Shown here: piece by piece, positions 17,047 to 25,506 of the stretch
Position numbering within the stretch: position 1 is the first letter of the stretch
Layout of the letters: every line of letters begins with the position of its first letter
Origin: Actinomycetes bacterium
GTDB taxonomy: Bacteria > Actinomycetota > Acidimicrobiia > Acidimicrobiales > SZUA-35
Direction: 5' to 3'
Assembly (NCBI GenBank): GCA_024280015.1
Contig: JAJRQY010000069.1
Location: 1-64,000 of the forward strand
DNA: 64,000 nucleotides
The notes under the pieces: generated by a model
What the model was told of the DNA's origin: nothing
The model's database searches: none
Seen by the model: the letters and a program-made list of their open reading frames with translations, nothing else
Program-made: the position numbers and the translations under genes

Positions 17047-17121
17047 GCCCCTGTGGCGCAGTCTGGTTAGCGCAGTGGACTTTTAATCCATTGGTCGTGG
17101 GTTCGAATCCCACCGGGGGCA
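17047..17121 (+). tRNA. tRNA-Lys (anticodon TTT)
   Basis: A complete cloverleaf of 75 nt. The acceptor stem GCCCCTG pairs with CGGGGGC, and the anticodon loop CTTTTAA carries TTT. The T arm GGGTTCGAATCCC is present, discriminator A. The CCA is not encoded. It is transcribed opposite to the lipoprotein gene, whose ATG lies about 120 nt away. Confidence 0.96.
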
Positions 17122-17122
17122 C

Positions 17123-17252
17123 GTTTTCACCTGCGGTGAAACTCGAGTTAGTTCGCTGAGGCTCACGAACATCGTGGCCTCAAGCCAACCAACAACCACA
17201 CGCCAACCCACCCAAAGACAGGTTTTCACCTGCGGTGAAACTCGAGTTAGTT
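17123..17252 (+). repeat. duplicated hairpin element behind tRNA-Lys
   Basis: A 31-nt direct repeat GTTTTCACCTGCGGTGAAAC(TCGAGTTAGTT) occurs at 17123-17153 and 17222-17252, identical in both copies. Each forms a perfect 7-bp stem, TTTCACC-TGC-GGTGAAA. Between them (17157-17182) is a third hairpin: TGAGGC/GCCTCA and CACGA/TCGTG stacked with one bulge and an ACA loop. No T-run follows, so they are not classical terminators. They could act in tRNA 3' processing, or be a small repeat family. Confidence 0.8.
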
Positions 17253-17304
17253 GGCGAAATGTGTGAAGTTACTCATGTCATGCACGGTGGCGATAACCTG
17301 CCGC

Positions 17305-17712
17305 ATGGCCAAAAAGGTGCTTGAACTGGATACGCCCTTCCGAACGGGTGAGCGAGTGGTTGCCGCTCGACCACTTCGGGGAGCGCCAATCGGCACCGTT
17401 GGCAAGGTTCGTTTGGTCAATGGACTCTCGGACTACAACGGCGGCAAGCAGTGGATCCGCTACTGGGTCCGTTTCGAGGACGGAAAGCTGCTTGGCCAGA
17501 TCGACCACAACGATCTCGTCCGACCAGTCCACGTACACGCATGGCAAGAGCGCGAGAACAACAGGATTGAAGAAGCCAACCGACCTCCCGTCGAGGAAGC
17601 CCCAGCGGTCGAATCCTCCTCTGGTGAAGGTGACGGTGGCATTGCCAGCCTCATCCCTGCTGCCCTTCTGGAACGCAGCAAGGCAGCCAAGGCCAGGCTT
17701 CTGGGCGGGTGA
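17305..17712 (+). CDS. hypothetical protein with SH3-like N-terminal region
   Basis: Cytoplasmic protein of 135 residues. Residues about 8-65 form a beta-rich module (FRTGERVVAARPLRG, GTVGKVR, WIRYWVRFEDG) like SH3/KOW folds. The tail is acidic and disordered, ending in a Lys/Ala helix. I chose ATG 17305 because the track start (TTG 17251) lies in the hairpin repeat. No recognised family function. The following cyclase-like lipoprotein starts at a GTG overlapping its stop. Confidence 0.65.
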   Translation: MAKKVLELDTPFRTGERVVAARPLRGAPIGTVGKVRLVNGLSDYNGGKQWIRYWVRFEDGKLLGQIDHNDLVRPVHVHAWQERENNRIEEANRPPVEEAPAVESSSGEGDGGIASLIPAALLERSKAAKARLLGG

Positions 17713-18629
17713 TCCCCATCCATTCTCGAATACTGTCGGTGGCCGCTCTTGGCGTCATCCTGGTTGCATCCGGTTGCTCACGGCTTGAGCCTTCAACCGC
17801 GGGTTCAGCGGCCGTTCAGATAACCACCTCGACCATCCCCGCTGACGAGGTTGGCCTGTCCGACACGCCAACCACCGCCAACGGCGAACCGACATCAACA
17901 ACGGCCGAGACCACCACGACGTCCACCGCACCAGCCAGCCTCATCGGCGAACTCCAGTTGGACGTTCTCAACCGTTTCCCCCACGACACTTCGGCCTTCA
18001 CTCAAGGCCTGGCCAGCTTCAACGGCGACTTGGTCGAAAGCCTCGGCCTGTACGGAGCATCCGGAGTACGGCGCTATACCGCTGGGACCCCGGAACCATT
18101 GGCAGCTGTTGACTTGGGTGATGAACTCTTTGGTGGGGGTATCGCCAACGTTGGTGACACGTTCGTGCAGCTGACTTGGCGCGAAGGCAAGGCCATTGTA
18201 CGAAACGCCGAGACTCTGGATGAAGTCAACACCTTTGACTACAGCGGCGAAGGCTGGGGAATCTGCAACGACGGAGTTCAGCTAGTGATGAGTGATGGGA
18301 CTGCCACCCTCACCTTCCGGGATCGCACCACGTTTGAGCCAGTTGGGTTTGTTTCGGTAACCCGTGACGGTCAACCGGTTGTCAATCTGAACGAGCTTGA
18401 ATGTGTTGACGGTTTTGTCTGGGCCAATGTTTGGCTCTCTGATGAGATCCTCCGCATCGACCCCGTCAGCGGCGAGGTTGTTGCCTGGGTCGACGCATCA
18501 TCTCTGGTTCCTGCCGGAGTAGCTAGTGACGACGTCCTGAACGGCATTGCCTACTCGGCCAAGAGCGACTCGTTCTTCCTGACCGGCAAGCGGTGGCCAG
18601 AACTCTTCGAAGTTCGCTTCACAAGCTAG
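17709..18629 (+). CDS. glutaminyl-peptide cyclotransferase-like lipoprotein (copy 1)
   Basis: Extracytoplasmic five-bladed-propeller protein of the glutamine cyclotransferase family (Pfam Glu_cyclase_2), which forms N-terminal pyroglutamate. It has 306 residues: a signal peptide with lipobox VASGC (Cys 23), a Thr/Ser-rich linker of about 55 residues, then the enzyme domain with FPHDTSAFTQGL, FVQLTWREGKA, GEGWGICNDG, LNELECVDG and LNGIAYSA. These are the family hallmarks. A paralogue of the same length lies at 21439-22359. GTG start overlaps the preceding stop. Confidence 0.86.
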   Translation: MIPIHSRILSVAALGVILVASGCSRLEPSTAGSAAVQITTSTIPADEVGLSDTPTTANGEPTSTTAETTTTSTAPASLIGELQLDVLNRFPHDTSAFTQGLASFNGDLVESLGLYGASGVRRYTAGTPEPLAAVDLGDELFGGGIANVGDTFVQLTWREGKAIVRNAETLDEVNTFDYSGEGWGICNDGVQLVMSDGTATLTFRDRTTFEPVGFVSVTRDGQPVVNLNELECVDGFVWANVWLSDEILRIDPVSGEVVAWVDASSLVPAGVASDDVLNGIAYSAKSDSFFLTGKRWPELFEVRFTS

Positions 18630-18635
18630 AGACCT

Positions 18636-19145
18636 TCACGGGCAACAAGCTTTATGGCCTACAAGCTTCATGTTCAACTGAGCAGCCAGCCAGGTTTCCT
18701 GCAACTGCAGCCACTGCCAACCGACTGGAGCCTTGGTTGAGCGTTGAAGTAATGCCATGGAAACCCGCGCAGTAATTGTTTCGGTTTCACCCGTGCTCTC
18801 GCTACCAGTCACGGGAGCCATGAACTCTTGCCATTCTTGGTAGCGCATCAAGATCGAGTCACCATTCACATCCAGGACTTTGGTTTCACGTATCTCAATC
18901 CTTAGTCCGGGCCTGGTTCCGAAAGCGGGCTTGAAGTTGTGAAGCAGTTCCGAACGAGTGAGGGTGTCGCCGCTCGGTACCACCATCTCAAAGTTGGAGT
19001 GGAGTGAGGCCTCAAAGTCCGCCCAGTCCTCCGCCTTGCCTACACCGTCAAGAGTCCCACTAGTTCCTCCCAACCAGCGAACAAAAAACTCATGCAAACG
19101 CACAACTTCAGCAGCGACTTGCTGACCTGCCTGAAACTCATTCAT
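18636..19145 (-). CDS. SnoaL/NTF2-like protein
   Basis: Cytoplasmic protein of 169 residues. The pattern of an N-terminal helix, EDWADFEASLHSNFEMVVPSGDTLTRSELL, and a long beta sheet region around ILMRYQEWQEFM is that of NTF2-like/SnoaL domains. No catalytic residues can be assigned. It lies 18 nt behind the M20 amidohydrolase in the same direction, so may be in its operon. Confidence 0.6.
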   Translation of the reverse strand: MNEFQAGQQVAAEVVRLHEFFVRWLGGTSGTLDGVGKAEDWADFEASLHSNFEMVVPSGDTLTRSELLHNFKPAFGTRPGLRIEIRETKVLDVNGDSILMRYQEWQEFMAPVTGSESTGETETITARVSMALLQRSTKAPVGWQWLQLQETWLAAQLNMKLVGHKACCP

Positions 19146-19163
19146 GTCTTGGTCGCTCGGGTC

Positions 19164-20369
19164 CTACGACAGATAGGACAGGGCCATGGCGGCATGACTG
19201 GCAATACCAACAGCCATGGCTTCCTCATCCAGAATCATGTGGTTGGAATGGCAGGCCGGGGCAGCGTCTGGGCTGACACCGGGAGGGCAGACCCCAATGC
19301 TGGCCATACAGCCGGGAACCTTCTGCAGGATGTAGCTCCAGTCTTCTGCCGCCATGATCGGGGCATCCATCAGATGAGTCTCACCGATTGTCTCCGAAAG
19401 AACGGAGACCGCCATAGCGGTGAACTCTGGGTCATTGATGGTGGGCGGATAGCCCTTCTTGATGGTGACTTCGACCGTGCAATTGTGGGCGGCGGCAACA
19501 CCTTGGGCCACTCGTTCAAGTGAATCATGAAGCGACTCTCGGGACTCGGCGGAGACCGTGCGAAGCGTGCCAAGCAGATTCACGTCCTCGGGGATGACGT
19601 TGTAGGCGGTGCCACCATGGATGGAAGCAATCGTCAATACGGCGGGCACGAACACGTCAACAGTGCGGGTGATGTGGGATTGCAAAGCCAGAACGATCTC
19701 GCAGGCCACCGGCACCGGGTCAACCGCGATGTGAGGCATGGACGCATGGCCACCTGATCCAACCACTCGGATAGCGATCTCATCGGCCGCTGCCAGCATC
19801 GGGCCAGGCTTGGTTGCCAGTTCACCCGAGGTCATGTTGGGGGCGATGTGTAAGGCGAAGGCACCGTCGACCTTAGGTGACTCCAAGAGTCCTTCCTTGA
19901 TGGCGAACTCGGCTCCGTGATAGCCCTCTTCGCCGGGCTGGAAGAAGAACTTGACGTTGCCCTTCAGCTCATCTCGACGGGCCGCAAGCAGATGTGCTGC
20001 TCCGGCAAGCATGGCGACATGGGCATCATGGCCACAAGCATGCATCACGCCGGGGTAGTCGCTGGCGAAGGGGAGGCCAGTGTCTTCGGGCATGGGTAAC
20101 GCGTCCATGTCGCCACGAAGCAGCAGTGTCGGCCCCTCGCTGGCCCCCCGCAGGGTGGCGACCACCATGGAGGTCTCCTTGCCGGTGACGATTTCGAGGT
20201 CAAGATCGGCGAGCGAAGCCAGAATCTTCTCTTGGGTTTTGGGGAGGTCCAGGCCGATCTCTGGTTCGGCGTGAATCCGCCGGCGCAGATCGACAATGTC
20301 GGGCAGCAGATCGCTGGCCTCAGCCAGAAGGGCAGGTCCATCAAGAGCAGCTTGTTCAGTCATCACCAT
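19164..20369 (-). CDS. M20-family amidohydrolase (hippurate hydrolase/IAA-amino acid hydrolase-like)
   Basis: Zinc or manganese-dependent hydrolase of 401 residues that cleaves N-acyl amino acids. Signatures: RRRIHAEPEIG, LLLRGDMDALPM, HACGHDAHVAMLAGAA, FFFQPGEEGYHGAE and VVGSGGHASMPH. These place it in the M20D group, with the metal-binding Cys in MHACGHD, two His and the Glu-Glu of PGEE. The exact substrate cannot be told. Start at 20369 or the ATG two codons inside. Confidence 0.93.
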   Translation of the reverse strand: MVMTEQAALDGPALLAEASDLLPDIVDLRRRIHAEPEIGLDLPKTQEKILASLADLDLEIVTGKETSMVVATLRGASEGPTLLLRGDMDALPMPEDTGLPFASDYPGVMHACGHDAHVAMLAGAAHLLAARRDELKGNVKFFFQPGEEGYHGAEFAIKEGLLESPKVDGAFALHIAPNMTSGELATKPGPMLAAADEIAIRVVGSGGHASMPHIAVDPVPVACEIVLALQSHITRTVDVFVPAVLTIASIHGGTAYNVIPEDVNLLGTLRTVSAESRESLHDSLERVAQGVAAAHNCTVEVTIKKGYPPTINDPEFTAMAVSVLSETIGETHLMDAPIMAAEDWSYILQKVPGCMASIGVCPPGVSPDAAPACHSNHMILDEEAMAVGIASHAAMALSYLS

Positions 20370-20449
20370 GTCCTCAGTCTGTCAGGAATCAGTGGTGCTA
20401 ACGCAATCTCGGACCAGACACCGGCTGGTAACTCTGTCATCATGAGGAG

Positions 20450-20815
20450 GTGAACGAAGCTCTCATCATCTTGTTGATCCTCGCCTTCATCGTTGCTTAC
20501 CTCCTGCTGAACCATTGGGTCGCCATGCGCGCCCAACGGAAGGGACGGAGCTACAACGCTTTCCTTCTTATTGCCGTAGTCATCAATCCGGTAGTAGCCC
20601 TAGTCATCTTGGAATTCTTGGGGGACAACAGTGCAAACGAGGGTGACCTTGTACGCACCTTGCAGAAGACCAAGCTTGATGACGGAACCATGATGCCTCG
20701 CAAGTACGCCAGCAAGGTCTTGGCGGTCAAGATCATCGACCAGACCGCAGTCGTTCAGATGGACGGTCCAACCGGCACGGTCTGGGTCGCTCGCGAGAAT
20801 GTCCAGAAGATCTAG
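20450..20815 (+). CDS. small membrane protein, unknown function
   Basis: 121 residues. Two transmembrane helices (ALIILLILAFIVAYLLLN and AFLLIAVVINPVVALVILEFL) are followed by a cytoplasmic beta-rich tail with VLAVKIIDQTAVVQMDG. The best ribosome site in the leader, AGGAGGTGA at 20445-20453, overlaps the GTG start itself. There is no ATG/GTG/TTG at normal spacing, so the start is uncertain. No family is recognised. Confidence 0.65.
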   Translation: MNEALIILLILAFIVAYLLLNHWVAMRAQRKGRSYNAFLLIAVVINPVVALVILEFLGDNSANEGDLVRTLQKTKLDDGTMMPRKYASKVLAVKIIDQTAVVQMDGPTGTVWVARENVQKI

Positions 20816-20912
20816 CCGGAGCGGGGCAGTTTCCTGTTCTTGAGATGGTTGCCAATTCGATCAATCAGGCAATATGGGTGACTACGAATGAATTAGTGAC
20901 GAACCTAGAGAC

Positions 20913-21362
20913 TCATCCCAACTCAAGGGCGAAATGGGTGTCGATGCCATCGGCTCCGGTGACGAGGAAGCCGGTTGCCTCATAGAGGGCGATGGCCTCA
21001 AGCCAGGGCGTGTCGGTACTAACAACCACACTCGTCGATCCAGCCTTGCGGGCAGCGACCAGCAGTTCGGCCACGAGGGATTTTGCGATGCCCTGGCGAC
21101 GCCAGTCCCGGTCAACCGATATTCGCAAGATACGAGACACCCCTCGGCCTTCGGGGACCAGGGCACCGGTTCCGACAACACTGCCGTCGGGCACCTCGGC
21201 CACGAGAAAAGTACGGCCATTCGCCGTGTAGTTGGCCTCGATGTTGTGTAGGTCAGGATTTGAGGTCGGGTCATAGTCCTCACCCCAACGATCACGCATG
21301 CCCGCCTGAATCACAGCTTCAGCCGCTTCTTGATCAGCCGGAGTGAACTCACGAATCCGCAT
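20913..21362 (-). CDS. GNAT-family N-acetyltransferase
   Basis: Acetyl-CoA-dependent acyltransferase of 149 residues. RIREFTPADQEAAEAVI opens the fold; motif A is ILRISVDRDWRRQGIAKSLV with the R-x-x-G-x-A pyrophosphate loop; LYEATGF is motif B. The track ORF begins 330 nt further upstream, but that part is antisense to the second cyclase gene, so I start at ATG 21362. Substrate unknown. It is divergent from the cyclase copy 2 gene (76 nt). Confidence 0.9.
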   Translation of the reverse strand: MRIREFTPADQEAAEAVIQAGMRDRWGEDYDPTSNPDLHNIEANYTANGRTFLVAEVPDGSVVGTGALVPEGRGVSRILRISVDRDWRRQGIAKSLVAELLVAARKAGSTSVVVSTDTPWLEAIALYEATGFLVTGADGIDTHFALELG

Positions 21363-21438
21363 CTGCTCAGTTTCCCATCGTGCTCCGGCGACACCCCTGA
21401 CATCTACGGTAGGCGCGGTTGGGGCTACGGTTGCATCA

Positions 21439-22359
21439 ATGCAGTGGCCGCTCCTCAGAACTCTTGTCGTCGCGGTAGGGGTCACCTTCGGTGCCGCCGC
21501 CTGTGGCAGCAACGATGCCACACCCTCACCCCTGGAAAACGAGGGAGCTTCGGCCGCGGTTGAGACAGAATTTGAACAAGCGCCAACAACGGTCACCAGA
21601 ACTATCGACAGCGCTACTCCTTCTTCATCAACAACAGCCCCGCAACCGGAGGCCCTCCGCGGCCAGCTCAAGGTTGAAGTCATCAGCGACATACCCCACG
21701 ACGCGTTCTCCTACACACAGGGTCTGCTCTTTGAGAACGGGCGCTTGTTGGAGAGCCAGGGTCGGCGGGGCGAATCAGCACGCTCATGGATCGACACCGA
21801 AGACGGCTCAATCCAATCATCGGTTCACGTGGATGATCCCGAACTATTCGCCGAAGGCATCGCCCTGGTTGACGGTGACTTCATCCAACTCACCTGGCAA
21901 GCGGGTCGTGCCCTGGTCGGCGACGGCGACTCACTCGCCGCCTCCGACGAGTTCTCCTACACCGGTGAGGGCTGGGGTCTTTGCTTCGACGGCGAAAAGC
22001 TCATCCGCAGTGACGGCACCAACACCCTGACCTTCCATGATCCCGGCACATTCGAAACCACCGGCTCAGTCCAGGTGACGGCCGAAGATGGGCAGCCAAT
22101 TGTCAACCTGAACGAGCTGGAGTGTGTTGGCGACCAGGTCATCGCCAATGTCTGGGGCTGGGAACAGTTGATGGTGATTGATGCCGCGACCGGCAAATTG
22201 GACGCGGTTATTGACGCCGCAACACTTCGGCCCAAAGGGGTGCCACTGGACCTTGATCACGCCCTCAACGGGGTGGCCTATGACCCGGCTACTGACACGT
22301 ACTACCTCACGGGCAAGCTCTGGCCAACGATCTTCCAGGTTCGACTGGTGCCCTCCTAG
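21439..22359 (+). CDS. glutaminyl-peptide cyclotransferase-like lipoprotein (copy 2)
   Basis: Paralogue of the protein at 17709, and also 306 residues. Signal peptide LLRTLVVAVGVTFGAAAC with lipobox AAAC, a Thr/Ser linker, then IPHDAFSYTQGLLF, FIQLTWQAGRA, TGEGWGLCFDG, NLNELECVGD and LNGVAYDP. The enzyme family makes pyroglutamate at peptide N-termini outside the cell. I use ATG 21439 because it gives a proper signal peptide. The HelD-like reading frame opens directly after its TAG in the same frame. Confidence 0.86.
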   Translation: MQWPLLRTLVVAVGVTFGAAACGSNDATPSPLENEGASAAVETEFEQAPTTVTRTIDSATPSSSTTAPQPEALRGQLKVEVISDIPHDAFSYTQGLLFENGRLLESQGRRGESARSWIDTEDGSIQSSVHVDDPELFAEGIALVDGDFIQLTWQAGRALVGDGDSLAASDEFSYTGEGWGLCFDGEKLIRSDGTNTLTFHDPGTFETTGSVQVTAEDGQPIVNLNELECVGDQVIANVWGWEQLMVIDAATGKLDAVIDAATLRPKGVPLDLDHALNGVAYDPATDTYYLTGKLWPTIFQVRLVPS

Positions 22360-22587
22360 ACTGCCTGGATCGAACCGTCACCCGAACTCCTGGCCGAACA
22401 GGAACAGCTTCGCCATGTCCAGGCCGTTCATGGCGCCCATCTGGACCGGGCGCGTCGCCAGGCAGAGTCCCTTGCTTCGGAGGCAGCCGAAGCGTCCGAG
22501 GAGGGCATCCGCGACATCGTAGACGAGGACGCCGAAGCCGATACTGCGGTCCGGGCCGCACTGGTTCGTCAAACTTCTGCTCGAGCC

Positions 22588-24075
22588 ATGATCGGCTTTC
22601 GTCGAGCGGCCGAACTGGAAGCAATGGGCCAGGCCTTGACCTTTGGCCACACCACCGATGAGGACGGGACCCGCACTTCGGTCGGCCGCCTCACGGTGCT
22701 GGATGAAGACGATGTGCTCTTGATCGACTGGCGGGCGGCCGCCGCCATGCCCTTCTACCGCGCAACCCCACTGGAGCGGCTGGGGGTCAACCACCGCCGC
22801 CATCTCCACTACGCCGACAATGAACTGGTCGACTACTCCGACGAACTCTTCGAGCTCAGCCATCTCGGTGACCCCGCCGAAACCGGCAATGAGGCTCCAG
22901 CATTCTCCGCTAAGGACCTGCGAGGTGAAGCCGCAATCCTGGCTGCGGTAACCGCTCCGACCCAAGCCCAAATGCGTTCAGTGGTGGCCACCATCCAAGC
23001 CGAGCAAGATGCCGTTGTCCGAGCTCCCAGCAATGGCACCCTCGTCGTACAAGGCGCACCGGGAACCGGAAAAACCGTGGTCGCTCTGCATCGGGCCGCC
23101 TACCTGCTCTATGACCAGCGAGACATACTCTCCGAATCCGGTGTTCTCATCGTCGGACCAAGTAGTGAATTCCTGACCTATATCGCCGGGGTGCTCCCCT
23201 CCTTGGGTGAGACCGGGGTGGTGTCTGTTACTGCCGAGAAGCTCTACCCCGGCATCCTGATTGGCAAGCCCGAAGACCCAGCCGTAGCCAAAATCAAGGG
23301 CCAGGCCAAAATGGCTCCCCTTCTGGCCAACGCAGTTCAGGATCGGCAACGCCCACCCAAGACCGACCTCCGGGTCTGGTACGGGGCCAACCGAGTGCAC
23401 ATGGACCAGCCAACCTTGATGGCCCTCTTTGACCGGGCCAGGCGGGAACCAAATCACAATGCCGGAGCAAATGCCTTCCGCCGAGAACTCATCGAAGCCC
23501 TGTCCGCCATTGTCCACGATCCTGCGTTCTCCAACCTGGATGACGCCAGGGACAGCTTTCGCTCCGACAATCTGGTCGAAGAGTTCCTCCTGCGCCACTG
23601 GCCTCCACTCACTCCCGAGCAAGCCCTCAACGACCTGTTGGGATCCCGAGCCCTACTCAAGCTTGCGGCCCGACACACCGGGTTCGGCGAAACAGAAGTT
23701 CTTACCCTCCAACGCGACCGGGTCAGCGAACGAGCCCTGGATCAGATGCGCTGGACCAACGCCGATGTACCTCTCCTGGACGAGCTGCTTGACCTGGTCG
23801 GCGGACCGCTCGGTGGCCAGAGCGAAGAAGATCGAACTCGAGAACGAGACGAGATCGACGAATTCGAGCTGGCCATGCTGGACGATGACGAGGACGAGCT
23901 CGGTCCAGTCCAAGCTGTCCCGCAGCCAGGCGCCGAGTACGCCCAATCAGTCCTCGACAGCTCCGAGGCACGAGCACAAGACCACCCAGACCTCCTAGAC
24001 AATCCCGGCGTTCTTCGCCTCGATGACCCAGACTTTGATCGCTATGGCCGACGAGATACCGGATACTGGGCATGA
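22588..24075 (+). CDS. HelD-like UvrD/PcrA-type helicase, N-terminal portion
   Basis: RNA-polymerase-associated SF1 ATPase related to HelD, which removes RNAP from DNA. It contains the 1A part: VLLIDWRAAAAMPFYRATP, typical of HelD, and Walker A GAPGTGKTVVALHRA near residue 153. The track start at 22588 cannot be the real start: the same frame is open back to the TAG of the cyclase (22357), and the 76 codons between encode the expected coiled-coil arm (LLAEQEQLRHVQ...), but contain no ATG, GTG or TTG. The second half of the protein is a separate ORF overlapping by ATGA. Confidence 0.75.
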   Translation: MIGFRRAAELEAMGQALTFGHTTDEDGTRTSVGRLTVLDEDDVLLIDWRAAAAMPFYRATPLERLGVNHRRHLHYADNELVDYSDELFELSHLGDPAETGNEAPAFSAKDLRGEAAILAAVTAPTQAQMRSVVATIQAEQDAVVRAPSNGTLVVQGAPGTGKTVVALHRAAYLLYDQRDILSESGVLIVGPSSEFLTYIAGVLPSLGETGVVSVTAEKLYPGILIGKPEDPAVAKIKGQAKMAPLLANAVQDRQRPPKTDLRVWYGANRVHMDQPTLMALFDRARREPNHNAGANAFRRELIEALSAIVHDPAFSNLDDARDSFRSDNLVEEFLLRHWPPLTPEQALNDLLGSRALLKLAARHTGFGETEVLTLQRDRVSERALDQMRWTNADVPLLDELLDLVGGPLGGQSEEDRTRERDEIDEFELAMLDDDEDELGPVQAVPQPGAEYAQSVLDSSEARAQDHPDLLDNPGVLRLDDPDFDRYGRRDTGYWA

Positions 24076-24836
24076 GCGATCGCATCATCCGGGCATCCGA
24101 CAACAATGCCCCCCTCCTGGACGGCGACGGCAACCCAATCTCCGAGCTCGAACTGGACCAGGTCGATGCCGCCATTGACCGTGCCGCCAGTGTGGCCGAA
24201 CTGGCTGCCGGCCAACGATCATGGCGCTTTGGTCATGTCATAGTCGACGAAGCCCAAGACCTAACGCCCATGCAGTGGCGCATGTTGGCTCGTCGAACCC
24301 GCGGCGATTCAATGACCGTTGTCGGCGACCTGGCCCAACGATCCATTGGCGAACCGGGCCGCTGGGCCGATCATCTTCCACCATCAATCAAGAATGTCAC
24401 CTACAAGGAACTGACAATCAACTATCGGGCACCAGCCGAAGTCAACGACTTGGCGACGAGAGTTTTGAGCGAGCTCGCACCCGAGCTAACTGCACCTCAA
24501 TCCATTCGCTCGGTCGGCCACAAACCCGAAGCCATTCCGGTTCGATCAGTGGCGCAGGAACTGGCCTCAATTGTCGAACAGGCACGGGCCAGCCTGGAGT
24601 CGGGAACTCTGGTGGTCATTGGATTGGACCTTCCACCAGAAATTGAGCACCTCACACCCTGGCAAGCCAAGGGCCTGGAGTTCGATTCGGTCATCATTAT
24701 TGAGCCAGCCAGAATCTTGGAAGAGGAGTACGGACTGAGCCTGCTCTATGTGGCAATAACTCGGTCAACCTCGCACCTCACCATTGTGCACCAACGACCG
24801 CTTCCAGCGGTGTTGGCCGACTCGTTCAACCCCTGA
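24072..24836 (+). CDS. HelD-like helicase, C-terminal portion (split gene)
   Basis: 254 residues that correspond to the second half of HelD: Walker B VIVDEAQDLTPMQWRMLARR, motif III VVGDLAQRS, LTINYRAP, then WQAKGLEFDSVIII and LLYVAITRS (motifs V and VI). No Walker A is present; it is in the preceding ORF. In the family these parts belong to one polypeptide. Start ATG overlaps the upstream TGA by 4 nt (ATGA), a frame shift of -1. Either two coupled subunits form the ATPase, or a frameshift broke one gene. Confidence 0.75.
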   Translation: MSDRIIRASDNNAPLLDGDGNPISELELDQVDAAIDRAASVAELAAGQRSWRFGHVIVDEAQDLTPMQWRMLARRTRGDSMTVVGDLAQRSIGEPGRWADHLPPSIKNVTYKELTINYRAPAEVNDLATRVLSELAPELTAPQSIRSVGHKPEAIPVRSVAQELASIVEQARASLESGTLVVIGLDLPPEIEHLTPWQAKGLEFDSVIIIEPARILEEEYGLSLLYVAITRSTSHLTIVHQRPLPAVLADSFNP

Positions 24837-24912
24837 TCATCCAGCCTCATTTGCTCACCACCATCCTGGCCGAACTTCATCTATCGGGGCCAAACGGCTA
24901 ACGTTCCAACTC

Positions 24913-25506
24913 ATGCGCTGTCTGGTCATTCACGCCCACCCCAATCCCGAATCCTTCAGTGCCGCCTTACGAGACGCAACGGTCACCGGTCTCCAGTCTG
25001 GTGGGCATGAGGTTGACGTCTTGGACCTGTACGAATTGGGCTATCGGGCAAAGATGAGCGACCAGGAGCATCGTGACTACTACACCATTGCTTCTGAGCA
25101 TCCCGACCCTCAAGTAGCCAGCCACATCGATCTAGTCCGTCAAGCTGACACCCTGGTCTTTGTCTACCCAACCTGGTGGAGTGGCTTTCCCGCCATCATG
25201 AAAGCCTGGTTGGACCGAACAATGCTTCCCGGTGTCTCCTTCATCAAGAACGATGACACGGGCAAGATCAAACCAAATCTTGACAACGTTCGACATCTTG
25301 TTTCGGTCACGACAAGTGGTGCTTCACCCCTGATGATGCGGGTGGTCGGTGACGCAGGACGACGAACCGTGCACCGAACCCTTCGCCTTGCCTGCCACTG
25401 GCGCTGCAAGTCACACCGCTTCGCCCTGGCTTCCATCGACGCCACCACTCCCGAAGAACGAGCTGAGTTCTTGGGTGAGGTATCCACGGCCATGAGCCAG
25501 CTATGA
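24913..25506 (+). CDS. NAD(P)H dehydrogenase (quinone)-like flavodoxin-fold protein
   Basis: FMN-dependent oxidoreductase of 197 residues. It starts with the flavodoxin-2 pattern LVIHAHPNPESFSAAL; TLVFVYPTWWSGFPAIMKAWLDR is the family hallmark (KefF/MdaB/NQO group). I begin at ATG 24913, as the track start is far upstream within other sequence. Possible job: two-electron quinone reduction. Its TGA overlaps the ATG of a paralogue (ATGA). Confidence 0.88.
   Translation: MRCLVIHAHPNPESFSAALRDATVTGLQSGGHEVDVLDLYELGYRAKMSDQEHRDYYTIASEHPDPQVASHIDLVRQADTLVFVYPTWWSGFPAIMKAWLDRTMLPGVSFIKNDDTGKIKPNLDNVRHLVSVTTSGASPLMMRVVGDAGRRTVHRTLRLACHWRCKSHRFALASIDATTPEERAEFLGEVSTAMSQL

Noticed and set aside
16943-17122. 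N-terminal extension of the minus-strand lipoprotein ORF
   Set aside because: The extension reads MPPVGFEPTT..., the usual false translation of a tRNA antisense strand; the tRNA-Lys is here.
22357-22359. TAG read-through fusing the cyclase to HelD
   Set aside because: This would attach an exported lipoprotein to a cytoplasmic helicase; a rare start codon or sequence error is more likely.
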